Shown here: in pieces, positions 33,990 through 46,515 of the stretch
Layout of the letters: every line of letters starts with the position of its first letter
How positions within the stretch are numbered: position 1 is the first letter of the stretch
DNA from: Przewalskia tangutica
Taxonomy: Eukaryota > Streptophyta > Magnoliopsida > Solanales > Solanaceae
Assembly (NCBI GenBank): GCA_029844215.1
Contig: CM056733.1
Span: 16,179,501-16,243,500, forward strand
DNA length: 64,000 nt
Reading direction: 5' to 3'
Notes under the pieces: generated by a model
Databases searched by the model: none
What the model was told of the DNA's origin: nothing
The model's input: only the letters and a program-made list of their open reading frames with translations
Made by a program: the position numbers and the translations under genes

Positions 33990-36164
33990 CTTCCAACACT
34001 TACAAAAAATAGAGAGACCTTGTTCCACATTGGGAAGCTCTCGGCTTTGCCTAAAAATCCACACAAAAATTTTGTAGTTTTGATCCATTATTCACAAGAC
34101 TTTAACCCAAGGTCCCTAAGGGTATTGTAAGGATATCTCAATAGAAAGATCCCGGAAAAACCGCATTTTTACGTTAGTCGCAAGGCGAAAACCCAAGGTG
34201 TTCTTCAACTTTGAAGTTGGAAATAGAAGAGGAGTTTTTCACAAGCTTCTAAGGGTTGGAAATAGAGGATTGGAACGTCAAGAAAAGGAGTTGGAGTTGC
34301 TAAGAATCGACTTAGGGTTTTGGATCATTTTGAGCTTAAGGAGGTAATAATCTCCGTCTTGCTATTAAAATTCAAGATTTCATGTTGTAGTAGTTAGAAA
34401 TGATCATGTGGATTATATTATGAAGAATGATATGTGTTATGGAATATTTGGATGGAATCCGAAAAGTTGCATGATTTAGCCTTTAAGATTGTAATTCAAT
34501 TTAGTTACTGGTTTAGTCGTCGCATGTTATCTAAAGAATTGATTAAGGTGGTTATAATTGCTAAGTTGTTTATGACTATATAAAATGTTAGACCTAAGAA
34601 GTTGGATTGAAAAAGAATTGGAAAGGACTTTGTGTTATTGAATAAGTTAGCCGAGAATGGTCTTGATTAAGGACTTAGTTGGTATTAATTGTGGGGCGGA
34701 ATTTTATACGTATTGTAAGGCGTGTAATCCCTTTTGATTGGTTGTTGTATTGAGCCTTAAATGTGGCGTGTTTGGTTATTGAATTCGGCCTTGAAAAAGG
34801 TGGCAAAGTATGTAGAAACAAAGGAAGTGTTGTCCGATTTTCCGTAGAATTTAGTGACTTTGCACTTAGAATATTCTATGTTTGAAGCTAGAGGTTTAAT
34901 AGACGTATTATGGTCATTATAGGTTGAAGTACTAAGTATAGCATATTCTACTTGAAGGATGGAGTAGCTATCAAGGTTGAGGTACTTTGGAGCATTTTGC
35001 TATTTGTCGATAATCGTCGCGAGGTATGTGAACCTCTTCCTTCTTTTGACATGATTCTATGTATGGAATATACATGTAGTACTATTTCATGATTCCTTCT
35101 ACTCTTAGAAGTTAAGAGGTATGTATGTTGATTTACTCTACGTAAAGGTTATGTCTAAGTTATCCTAAGTTCTTACCAAGTCTTATGGGGGATGTTGGTA
35201 AGAGTCGTTAGGAGGTATTTGGAGCCAAGTTGACTTGTCTAAGTTACGGCACAAATGAGAATAAGTATCGAACAAGCCACTGCAGCGTTAATAAAGGAAA
35301 ATGTAATGACAATCAATTAAGTTAAAATGAGTAGAATTCTCCATCTGCATAGAAGCTAAGATAAGACAAAATTGTATTACATTTTCTAGATCATGGCTAC
35401 TTGATTAAGATCGTTATAAATAAGTATAACTTATTCACAACGCACCAAAGTATATGTTACTTAATTTATAAGAGTTTACGTATGAAGTTTTAAGACTATG
35501 GACCTCAAATTTTTAAAAGGTTAAGGGACTTTATTTTTCAAGTTATGGGACTTGATTCTTAAAGGGAGAAATGAATTGATTTAAAAGTATAGAATACTTG
35601 ATTTGGAAAGTATTGATTTCTTGCCATTCTAAAGTTAAGAAACTTGTTTTCTTAAAAGTTAAGAGACTTGAAGTATTTTGAAAGCTATGTGATTTGTTTT
35701 GAAAGTATAAGTCTCTCGGTTATAAAAGGAATGAATTTGTCTAAGACATAAAGAGTTATAACGGCTTTATGGGAAGTTGGTTATAACAACTTTATGGAAG
35801 ATTAAAAGAAAGGTTTTCTTCAGTAATGTAAGCAAAGAAATGTTTGAAATAAAGAAGGGCAAATTGTTTTAAAGGTACCAATTGCTTAAGGTTTTAAAGA
35901 AATAAGTCACTTGATTTAGAAGCCTATAAATGTATTTCTAAAAGGTATTGTGACTTGTCTTGAAAAGTAGATATGACTTGATACTACGGTTATTAGTATC
36001 TTGGAAGTTTTATTTGAAAGAGAATCATTTTAAAGGAGTAGAGGCACGTAGTACGTTGGGTTAAATTCCCGGATTTTATAATGACATGTTAGTGCCTTAA
36101 GTAAACAAAAATGAGAGTGTATATGAACAAGCTAATAAGAAGTTAGGGGATTTCTTAACTTGAT
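33990..36164 (+). repeat. Element B2, 3' LTR, block 2 of 3
   Basis: Collinear with B2 5' LTR 18641-19078, then continues into LTR sequence deleted there. The rest corresponds in reverse complement to the B1 LTR (for example GGGGCGGAATTTTA near 34690). It carries AGGTAA (34342) and CGAGGTATGTGAACC (35021). It stops at 36164, where C begins, and resumes at 54229. No coding found. Confidence 0.85.
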
Positions 36165-38833
36165 TGTCACGACCCGACCCGGTCGCTGATCGTACTCAAT
36201 GGCACTCGCCGTATACATCGAGAATAGCAATGAACATACATAACACATAACTTATAAAAGGTAAACATCATCGCCACCGATGAGTCGCTTCCATAAAACA
36301 TACTTAATCAAAAGTATAGCAGTACAACTTATTCTTACAGACCAAAACACGTACGTGACCACAGACCTCTAAGAATAACAACTGTGGCGGGACAGGGCCC
36401 CGCCATACCCCTGAATGTACATAATACCTATAGCATCAGGGAAAATCCGTACCAACAAAATAAGCCTCCGGAGAAATGGAGCCTCTGACACCAGACCTGT
36501 GATCCTAAGAATGAGGATCCACCACCGCTACCCTTACCCGCAGATTTAACGCACCCCGGGAAGGGTCGACACAATATGTACCAAGTATGTAAAACTGGAA
36601 AATATTGTAATAATGATATCATAAGTCTAAAAGTAAGCTGGAGTCATGGAAGAAAATCGAATACAAGCATAATCGTGCCTTACTAACAATGAGAGTTACA
36701 AGTATATACTTTACTGCATAAAAATAGGAGGCTCGTGATCAAAACAGGGTCCCTCGCCCGTAGTATCAATAAGCACTCCTACTCCTGGGACTATTTCACC
36801 CGCATAGGTCCTGTGGACCCGCATGAGGTATTCCTCGTATAGTCAGACTACCGCATGGGACTATTTCACCAGCATAAGCCCATAGGGACTCGCATGAGGT
36901 ATTTCTCGCATCGTGGGTAGAAAATCCACGGAACAAGTGGTATAACGATCTTGTGGATTCACCCCTCATTTATACTCTTACCCTGAAGAAGGTGGTATGA
37001 CGATCTTGGGGCTTGCCCCTCATTCATACTCTTACCCTGGAGAAGGTGGTATAACGATCTTGGCTTACCCCTCGTTTATACTCTTACCCTAGCTCAATCG
37101 GTCATCATATCATAATCATAAATAAGTTAAGAAAGCTTATAACTTCTTATTAGTCTTGTTCATATACCCTCTCATTTTAGTTTACTTAAGGCACTAACAT
37201 ATGTTAATAAAAGAAAATCCGGGAATTTAACCCAAAGTACCACATACTTATATTCTTTTAAAAATGACTCTTTTTCATATAAATCCTTTGGGCAATTGAT
37301 GCCTTAAAATCAATTTGCCTTTCATAAATCAAGTCATTTGTCCTTGCTTATCTTACTTAGAGTAAATCCCTTCTTATTAACTTTTCATAAAGCTAATAAT
37401 CCAACTTCCCAAAAAGTTGTTCTATTAACCCTATACTTTAGTAAAATTATATTTTTCCCATAACCAAGGGACTTATACTTTTTAAAACGAAACGAGTCTT
37501 TATATACTTAAAACAAGTAAGAATACCAAACCTTGTACGTCTACCGTACTACATAGATACAACTACTCATGCTCAAGAGATAGGAAAGCTCCACATACCT
37601 CTTCGGTCAATCCACTTGCTAAGTCCAAAGTACCGCACGTAATATGTCAACCTATAATGACCATAATACGTCTATTAACCTCTAGTTCAATGTAGAATAA
37701 TCCAAGTTCAAGTCACTAAATCCTATGGAAAATTGGGCAGCATTTCCTTTGTTTTTACATACTTTGCCACCTTTTTCAAGGCCGAATTCAATAACCAAAC
37801 GCCACATTTAAGGCCCAACAATCCAATTATTTCAAAGGGAATTACACAACCAAACGTGGGTGTGTAAAATTCTGCCCCATAAGGTACAACAATTAACTTA
37901 ACAAGTTTAAGGTAGTTTTTAGGCTACAATATGCTCACATAACCCTTTTAACCAATCCTTTCATATCCAAACCATATTTCTTACATGCAATGAATCTAAG
38001 AGCATTATTTACCACTACAAGTTCCTTCTTCTTCACATGCAACACAAATAACTAGCTACAAGAGAAGAATTGTTACCTTAGAGCTTTAGCCAAAATTATT
38101 CCAACAACTTTGCTAGCCTCCTTTCTAAGAACACCACCACAATAACTCCTACAAGCTAGCCACAAGCTTCCTTCTTGTCCTAACTTTTCAGATTTTCCTT
38201 AAGCTTTGAATTCCTCTTGGAATTCTAGAGAGAAGTGAGAGCTTTAGCTTAGAGAGAGAGAAGGATTAGAAAGATGACCAAGTCTTCAAGACTTGGTCAA
38301 TATAAGGGACATGCAAAAATCAGATGGGGGGACACTTGTCACCCACCCATGACCTCTTTTAAAACAAAACAGTGCAGAATTTCCCACTCACCAAGAAAAC
38401 CCGGCATGGCCGCAGGGCCGGCGCAAACTTGCCGACTCGTGACTATTCGCGCCGCGGCCGCTTCCCGCGCGCTGCTGCAACTTCAGCGAGCCCTCAGATC
38501 TTTCCGGCGCCGCGACCTTGCAGCCGGCGCCGCGGCCCTGTGGCTCCTGCCTGAAACACCTTTCTGTCCGTCTGCGCACTGAACGTGTAACTCCCATAAC
38601 TTCCTACTCCGATGTCCTATCGACGAACGGTTGGTTGCGTTGGAAACTAGACTCAACGAACTACGCCTTAGGCCCTTGAAACACCTAGGAACTCTCAAAG
38701 TACCGGGTCATAACCCGCCTCAAAGTTGACTAAAATCCATCCGAAACAATCCGTCAACCTATCTTTCGAAAATTTTAAGTCTTACTCCTTTCGTACGCTC
38801 TCATACGCAAGGCCAGAACTACGGGGTATAACA
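36165..38833 (-). repeat. Element C, downstream LTR (LTR 1)
   Basis: Minus strand: TGTTATACCCCGTAGTTC at 38833 to GTCGTGACA at 36165. It has the GACTATTTC array (36786-36925, two units), a GGTGGTATAACGATCTTG array (36946-37092, three units), AGGTATGTG (37592-37600), AGGTAAC (38072-38078), a GA-rich tract near 38240-38270, and an imperfect palindrome GGGACACTTGTCACCC near 38329. No coding. Confidence 0.9.
36946..37092 (-). repeat. 54-bp array GGTGGTATAACGATCTTG, three units
   Basis: Three units contain GGTGGTATRACGATCTTG, a variable spacer, CCCCTC and CATTTATACTCTTACCCT. The same array is at 44629-44786, 52345-52503 and, in the other orientation, 54395-54563 of B2. A unit can form GGGGCTTGCCCC, a short hairpin. 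Confidence 0.8.
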
Positions 38834-41800
38834 TTCTCCCCCCCTTAGAAACATTCTTCCCGAATGTTCCTTCTGGGCTTACTCAAATCACGATATCGAC
38901 ATAGACCCCCTTAACTATTTTTTGCAATTAAAGACGCTCCACAAACCACAATAATACTCAAGCAAAATTGCCAAATAAAAACTAACAATTAGGAAAGTGG
39001 ATTACCTGTAGGTGTAGGAAATAAGTGAGGATACTTCTTCATCATGTTATCCTCTGCTTCCCACGTCATCTCCTCCCTGTTCTCGTTCCACCATAAGACT
39101 TTGACGGAAGCCACGTCCTTCGTCCGAAGTCGTCTAACCTGACGATCGAGTATCGCTATGGGACTCTCCTCATACGATAACCCCTCTGTCACCTGAACAT
39201 CCTGAATCGGGTGCACTCTAGATGGATCTCCAATACATTTCCGCAACATAGACACATGGAAAACTGGATGTACTGCCTCCAGACCGGACGACAGATCTAA
39301 CTCATAGGCTATCTTGCCTACCCTACGGACAATCTGATAAGGCCCAATGTACCTTGGGATGAGTTTCCCTTTCTTCCCAAATCTCATCACGCCCTTCATG
39401 GGTGATACCTTCAGGAAGACCCAATCACCTACCTCAAACTCCAAGTGTCGACGCCGATGATCTGTATACGACTTCTGTCGACTCTGAGCTGCCAACAACC
39501 GCTCCTGGATAAGCTTCACCTTATCCACTGCCTGCTGAATCAAGTCTGGCCCGACTAACTGAACTTCTCCCATCTCAAACCAACCTATCGGTGACCTGCA
39601 CTTCCTCCCGTATAAGGCCTCATAAGGCGCCATCTGAATACTAGAATGGTAGTTGTTGTTATACGCAAACTCCACGAGAGGTAAATGATCCTCCCATCTA
39701 CCCCTGAAGTATATAACACAAGCCCGCAGCATATCCTCAAGTGTCTGGATAGTGCGCCGCCCGCTTGGCCCGAGGGTGAAACGTCGCATCGAGACTCACC
39801 GCCCCTAATCCCTTCCGAAAGACCTCCAAGTTAGCCGTGAACTGGGCTCTCTGCTGAAATAATCGATACAGAACTCGTGCGCCTCACAATCTCTCGATAT
39901 ACGATCGGCATAATCCTCGGCCAAAAGTCGCCCCGATCGAAGAAAATGGGCTGATTTCACACCGCCGACGATAACCCAAATGGAATCATGCTTCCTCTAA
40001 GTGTGAGGTAACCCTGTAATAAAATCCATATTTACCACCTCCCACTTCCAAGTCGAAATATCAATAGCCTGCAACAGCCCACCGGGCTTCTAGTGCTCAA
40101 CCTTAACCTGCTGGCAATTCGAGCACTGCGCCACGAACTCCGCAACATCCCTCTTCAGGCCGTCCCACCAATACATACACCTGAGGTCATGGTACATCTT
40201 AGTTGACCCCGGGTGAATAGAATAACGAGCACCGCAGGCCTCACCGAATCTGCCGACGGTCTCGCTACATCGGGAACACACAACCGCCTCGAATCTTAGC
40301 ACCCCATCAAGTGCTACCAAATAGACTTTTCCTCCTCAAGAGTCGCATCTCGATACCGCACCATAATCGGATCCTCATCGCCGCCTTCACCTCCTCGACG
40401 ATGGAAGACTCGGCTACCTCTCGAATCCGAACTCCATCACTATCAGAATCAACCAAACGAACCCCAAGGCTCGCTAGCTGATGTAACTCTCGGACCATAT
40501 CCCTTTCTCCGGGTCAGTACATCGGACAAACTACCCATCGACCGCGACAAGGGCATCCGCAACTACATTGGCCTTCCCGGGTGGTATAGAATATCAACAT
40601 CGTAATCCTGCGGCTCAACCACCGCCTCTATCGCAAGTTAAGCTCCTCCGTCAAGATATACCGAGACTCTTGTGGTCCGTAAATATCCACATGAACTCCA
40701 TACAAATAATGTCTCCGCATCTTCAAGGCACGAATCATCACGCTAACTCCAAGTCATGTGTGGGATAGTTCTTCTCATGCTTCCTAAGCCGCCGAGATGT
40801 GTTATAACTCGCTGGTCGCATCAAGACGCACTCCAAGCCCGACACCGACGCGTCACAATAAAACCACATATCCATCTAAACCTCTGAAGAGTAAGAATCA
40901 AGGCCGCCAATTTCTCCTTTAGCAATCAGAACTTCCTCACAAGCATCCGCCCACCGAACATAGCCGCTACGAGTCACTTAGTCAAAGGTGCTGAAATGGA
41001 AGCAAACTTCTCCACAAACCTCCGATAATAACTGCAAGGCCCAAAAGTCGCACTCTCCGCTTGTAGCTGGTGCAGGCCAAGTCTTGATCAGATCAATCTT
41101 AGTCAGATCAACCCGAATACCATCGCCCCATAACATACCCCAAGAAAGCCATCAAGCCAACCAAAACTCGCATTTTGAGAACTTGGCATACAATCGCCGG
41201 CCCCGAGGACTCTAATACCGTCCTCAAATGATCCGCATGTTCCTGCTCTGTGCGCGAATAAACCAAGATATCATCAATGAAAACTATCACGAACATATCC
41301 AAGAATGGCTTGAACACCCGGTTCATCAAATCCATGAATACTGGTGGAGCGTTGGTCAACCCGAAATACATCACCCTGAACTCATAGTGCCCATACCGGG
41401 TCCTGAATGCAGTCTTTGGGATATCTGCCTCTCTAACTCGCACCTGATGATAAGCAAATCACAGGTCTATCTTGGAGAAACATCTCGCACCCTGCAACTG
41501 GTCAAACAAATCATCAATCCTGGGGATGGGATATCTGTTCTTGATAGTTACCTTGTTCAGCTGCCTGTAATCAATACACATACGCAGCGTCTCATCCTTC
41601 TTCTTTACAAACAACGATGGCGCTCCCCAGGGAGAAACACTTGGCCTGATAAAGCCTTTCTCCAGCAAGTCCTTCAGCTGGTCCTTCAATTCCTTCAACT
41701 CGGCAGGTGCCATCCTGTATGGCGGAATAGATATCGGCCGAGTGTCTGGCGCCAAATCAATGCAAAACTCAATTTCCCTCGTGAGGATACCCAAGCTCGC

Positions 41801-43860
41801 CCGAAATACGCCCGAAACTCTCTAACGATCGGAACTGACCGAAGGTCCGGTATCTCATCCTCAGTATCGAATACTCGAACTATATGGTAGATATACCCCT
41901 TCCGCACAATCTTCCTAGCCTTGAGGTAAGAAATAAACCTACCCCTCGGCGATGCAGTATTCCCCTTCCACTGAGCAACCGCCACCAGAAACCGAACCGA
42001 ACTAATCTCTCTCTACAGTCCATGTTGGCATAGCAAGAGGCTAGCCAATCCATACCCATAATCACGTCAAAATCTGTCATATCAAACTCTATCAAGTCGG
42101 CTAGAGTCTGACGAATGTCTATAGTCACTGGGCAAGTTCTATATACCCGCTCAGCTACCACCGAATCACCCACTGGCGTAGCCACCTCAAAAGGTTTTAT
42201 GGACTCGGGCTCTATCCCTATTCTACCAGCAATATGAGGAGATATATAGGACAAGGTAGAACCTGGATCTATCAAAGTATATACATCACAGCAAGAAACC
42301 AATAATGTACCTGTGACGACATCTGGTGACGCCTCCTGGTCCTGACGGCTGGATATAGCATAGATGCGATTCTGAGGACCGCTGGAACTGGGACCTCTAC
42401 CACGACCTGCCGTGGCTCGCCGCCCGCGTGACCACCCACTGCGGGCGATAATCGTCGAAGACGAAGATCCAAAGAATCGACCGCTTACCGAACCATCACA
42501 CTTCCGCCACCTCTGGACGGACAATCTCTCCTCAAATGGTCCTGCTGTCCACAAGAGTAACAAGCTCCTGAAGGAACACAACACTCGCCTGGGTGAGACC
42601 TACCGCATCGAGCACACTGATATGGGGGTGGTCTCGATCGGTAGCGTCTCGCTTCCTCAAACTCGAAGTCTCGAGCCCCGACCGCTTCCCGAATGACCGG
42701 CCGATCGTACCACCGCCGTAAAATCGAGAAGGAGCACTTTGTCCGGGCCAAATGTGGACCTAGTTCGCCGAGGCCGCCCGCCGAAAGCCGCCCGAGACCT
42801 GCCCCGCCCTCTGGGCTGCCTAAGTCTAGCTGATCCTCTCTCTCTCTGTCCTCAATCCCATGCGCATACGCCTGCATCCTGGAAATATCCATCCCTGGCT
42901 GAAGAGCCACTCCTAAGCAAGCAGTAATCATGTGACGGTCTAGCCCCATCACATATCTATGAACCCTGTCTGCCATGTCAGCTACAATGGTGTGCGCATA
43001 TCTGGCCAAGGAGTCAAACTGCAGGCCGTACTCTCTGATAGTCCTCCCGTTCTACCTCAAGGAAAAGAATCTATCTACTCGGGCTCTCCTCATCTCAGGA
43101 GGTAAGAAGTGATCCAGGAAAGCCTCTGTGAACTCCTCCCAAACAACTGGAAGAGCATCCTCACCTCTCGACAACTCCCATGACTCAAACCAATTCAACG
43201 CAATGTCGCGTAACCGGTAAGAGGCTAACATGACGGACTCAATCTCCGAGGCCCTAAACACCTGCATAGTCCGCTGTAACTGCCGAACGAACTCCTGAGG
43301 ATCCTCCTCGGACCTCGAACCATAGAACTCGGGTGGATGACAACCCAGAAATCTCGAATCCAGAATCGTCGGCCAGGGTTGGTCATCGCTTCCGTCGCCG
43401 CCGCCACTATGCCGGTCAATAACCGGATCTGCTCTCCGTAATCTCTATACTCACCGATCGTGGGATCGAGGTTCCGCATCGCGTCTCGCAGGCCGCCGCC
43501 GCGAACTCACTGAGGCTGGCGACGTCGTGGAACTCGCCGCCCGAAATATCATCTCTGGTAAAGACTAGGCATGTGCCCTCGCGACTCCGGCCCCCACTAG
43601 CAAAGACTCTCACCGCCTTGCCCTTCTGGGTCGCGGTTGCCTTGCGTGGAGGCATAACTGATACATAAAGGAAAACATCAGAGGAAGTTCAACCTATAAC
43701 ACAACTCTATTGCACGATCTTAGAGTGAAATAATGGAAACCAATCCTAAATATCCTGCAGCCTCCTGATTTTAGATGTGGTGCACAACACACCGATAATC
43801 AAGACTCTACTAGATACGGCCTCAGACACTTTCCGAGGACTAATCGCTTGATACGACTTT
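38834..43860 (-). mobile_element. Element C, interior copy 1
   Basis: Between LTR 2 and LTR 1: a primer site next to 43860 (degraded, reading GTCGTATCAAGCG), a leader of about 200 bp, the polyprotein region 43655-38989, and a short tail with purine tract AAGGGGGGGGAGAA next to 38834. Confidence 0.88.
38989..43655 (-). pseudogene. gag-pol polyprotein, copy 1 (Tekay chromovirus type, disrupted)
   Basis: Domains run in order from ATG 43655. Gag starts MPPRK; capsid fragments (43052-43267) include PPEMRRARVDRFFSLR. Zinc knuckles CARCGRSHPGEC and CYSCGQQDHLRRDC lie at about 42520-42616. The protease active site is DPGS (42261-42272). RT is at 41794-41108 with LRMCIDYRQLNK and FIDD (about 41268-41281). 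RNase H remnants span about 41000-40450. The integrase HHCC finger is at 40320-40090 (CSNCQQ), then a core with poor frame. The last 266 residues (39789-38989) hold the integrase C-terminus and a chromodomain-like end with LWWNENREEMTWE. Frames switch at least six times, and RT has an in-frame TGA right after SKIDL (about 41459). Chromodomains of this class guide insertion to heterochromatin (known). Probably inactive. Confidence 0.85.
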
Positions 43861-46515
43861 TGTCACGACCGACTCGGTCGCGATCGTACCCTATCGGGCA
43901 CCCCGCCGTATACATCGAGAATAGCAATGAACATACATAACACATAACTTATAAAAAGGTAAACATCACTGGCCAGCCGATAGAGCTGCCTTCCATAAAA
44001 ACATACTTAATCAAAAGTATAGCAGTACAACTTATTCTTACAGACCAAAACACGTACGTGACCACGCACTTAAGAATAACAATCGTATGTGGCCCCGCCA
44101 TACCCCTGAATGTACATAATACCTATAGCATCAGGAAAAATCCATACCAACAAAATAAGCCTCCGGAGAAATGGAGCCTCTGACACCAGACCTGTGATCC
44201 TAAGAATGAGGATCCACCACCGCTACTCCTTACCGCGCATTAACGCAAAGACCGGGAAGGGGGTCGCATAAAATATGTACCAAGTATGTAAAATCGAAAA
44301 TATTGTAATAATGATATCATAAGTCTAAAAGTAAGTTGAGTCATGGAAGAAAATCGTAATACGATAATCGTGCCTTACTAACAATGAGAGTAACAAGTAT
44401 ATACTTTACTGCATAAAAATAGGAGGCTCGTGATCAAAACAGGGTCCCTCGCCCGTAGTATCAATAAGCACTCCTACTCCTGGGACTATTTCACCCGCAT
44501 AAGTCCTGTGGACCCGCATGAGGTATTCTCGTGATAGTCAGACTACCGCATGGGACTATTTCACCCGCATAAGCCCATAGGGACTCGCATGAGGTATTCC
44601 TCGCATCGTGGGTAGCAAATCCACAGAACAGGTGGTATAACGATCTTGGGGATTCACCCCTCATTTATACTCTTACCCTGAAGAAGGTGGTATGACGATC
44701 TTGGGGCTTGCCCCTCATTCATACTCTTACCCTGGAGAAGGTGGTATAACGATCTTGGGGCTTACCCCTCATTTATACTCTTACCCTAGCTCAATCGATC
44801 ATCATATCATAATCATAAATAAGTTAAGAAAGCTTATAACTTCTTATTAGTCTTGTTCATATACCCTCTCATTTTAGTTTACTTAAGACACTAACATATG
44901 TTAATAAAATAAAATCCGGGAATTTAACCCAAAGTACCACATACTTATATTCTTTTAAAAATGACTCTTTTTCATATAAATCCTTTGGGCAATTGATGTC
45001 TTAAAATCAATTTGTCTTTCATAAATCAAGTCATTTGTCCTTGCTTATCTTACTTAGAGTAAATCCTTCTTATTAACTTTTCATAAAGCTAATAATCCAA
45101 CTTCCCATAAAGTTGTTCTATTAACCCTATACTTTAGTAAAATTATACTTTTCCCATAACCAAGGGAATTATACTTTTTAAAACGAAACGAGTCTTTATA
45201 TACTTAAAACAAGTAAGAATACCAAATCTTGTACGTCTACCCACTACATAGATACAACTACTCATGCTCAAGAGATAGGAAAGTTCAACATACCTCTTCG
45301 GTCAATCCACTTGCTAAGTCCAAAGTACCGCACGTAATATGTCAACCTATAATGACCATAATACGTCTATTAACCTCTAGTTCAATGTAGAATAATCCAA
45401 GTTCAAGTCACTAAATCCTATGGAAAATTGGGCAACATTTCCTTTGTTTTTACATACTTTGCCACTTTTTTCAAGGCCGAATTCAATAACCAAACGCCAC
45501 ATTTAAGGCCCAACAATCCAACTATTTCAAAGGGGATTACACAACCAAACTTTGGTGTGTAAAATTCTGCCCCATAAGGTACAACAATTAACTTAACAAG
45601 TTTAAGGTAGTTTTTAGGCTACAATATGCTCACATAACCCTTTTAACCAATCCTTTCATATCCAAACCATATTTCTTACATGCAATGAATCTAAGAGCAT
45701 TATTTACCACTACAAGTTCCTTCTTCTTCACATGCAACACAAATAACTAGCTACAAGAGAAGAATTGTTACCTTAGAGCTTTAGGCAAAATTATTCCAAC
45801 AACTTTGCTAGCCTCCTTTCTAAGAACACCACCACAATAACTCCTACAAACTAGCCACAAGCTTCCTTCTTGTCCTAACTTTTCAGATTATCCTTAAGCT
45901 TTGAATTCCTCTTGGAATTCTAGAGAGAAGTGAGAGCTTTATCTTAGAGAGAGAGAAGGATTAGAAAGATGACCAAGTCTTCAAGACTTGGTCAATATAA
46001 AGGACATGCAAAAATCAGATGGGGGGGACACTTTTCACCCACCCATGACCTCTTTTAAAACAAAACAAAGGTGCACTTTCCCACTCACCAGAAACCCGCC
46101 GCGCGGCCACGGCGCTGAAACTGGTCGACTCTCAGACTTTTCCTGCCGCGCGGCCGTGCTTCCCAGCGCCGCGGCTCGGCAACTTCAGCGAGCCCTCAGA
46201 TATTTCCGGCGCCGCGGCCCTGTGGCTCCTGCCTGAAACACCTTTCTGTCCGTCTGCGCACTGAACTTGTAACTCCCATAACTTCCTACTCCGATGTCCT
46301 ATCGACGAACGGTTGGTTGTGTTGGAAACTAGACTCAACGAACTACACCTTAGGCCCTTGAAACACCTAGGAACTCTCAAAGTACCAGGTCATAACCCGC
46401 CTCAAATTTGACTAAAATCCGTCCGAAACAATCCGTCAACCTATCTTTCGAAAATTTTAAGTCTTACTCCTTTCGTACGCTCTCATACGCAAGGCCAGAA
46501 CTACGGGGTATAACA
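43861..46515 (-). repeat. Element C, shared central LTR (LTR 2)
   Basis: 2.66 kb, collinear with the other two LTRs. It serves at once as 3' LTR of copy 2 and 5' LTR of copy 1 (transcription runs minus). Contains the GACTATTTC array (44481-44625) and the 54-bp array (44629-44786). A run of about eight G at 46021-46028 varies between LTRs. Confidence 0.9.

Noticed and set aside
38274..38698. GC-rich frames at the C LTR start
   Set aside because: Frames on both strands overlap in the U3 region; the other two C LTRs do not conserve them, so the GC bias alone opens them.
41228..41890. Plus-strand frame of 220 codons
   Set aside because: It lies opposite conserved RT and protease-RT linker sequence of element C and has no domain of its own.
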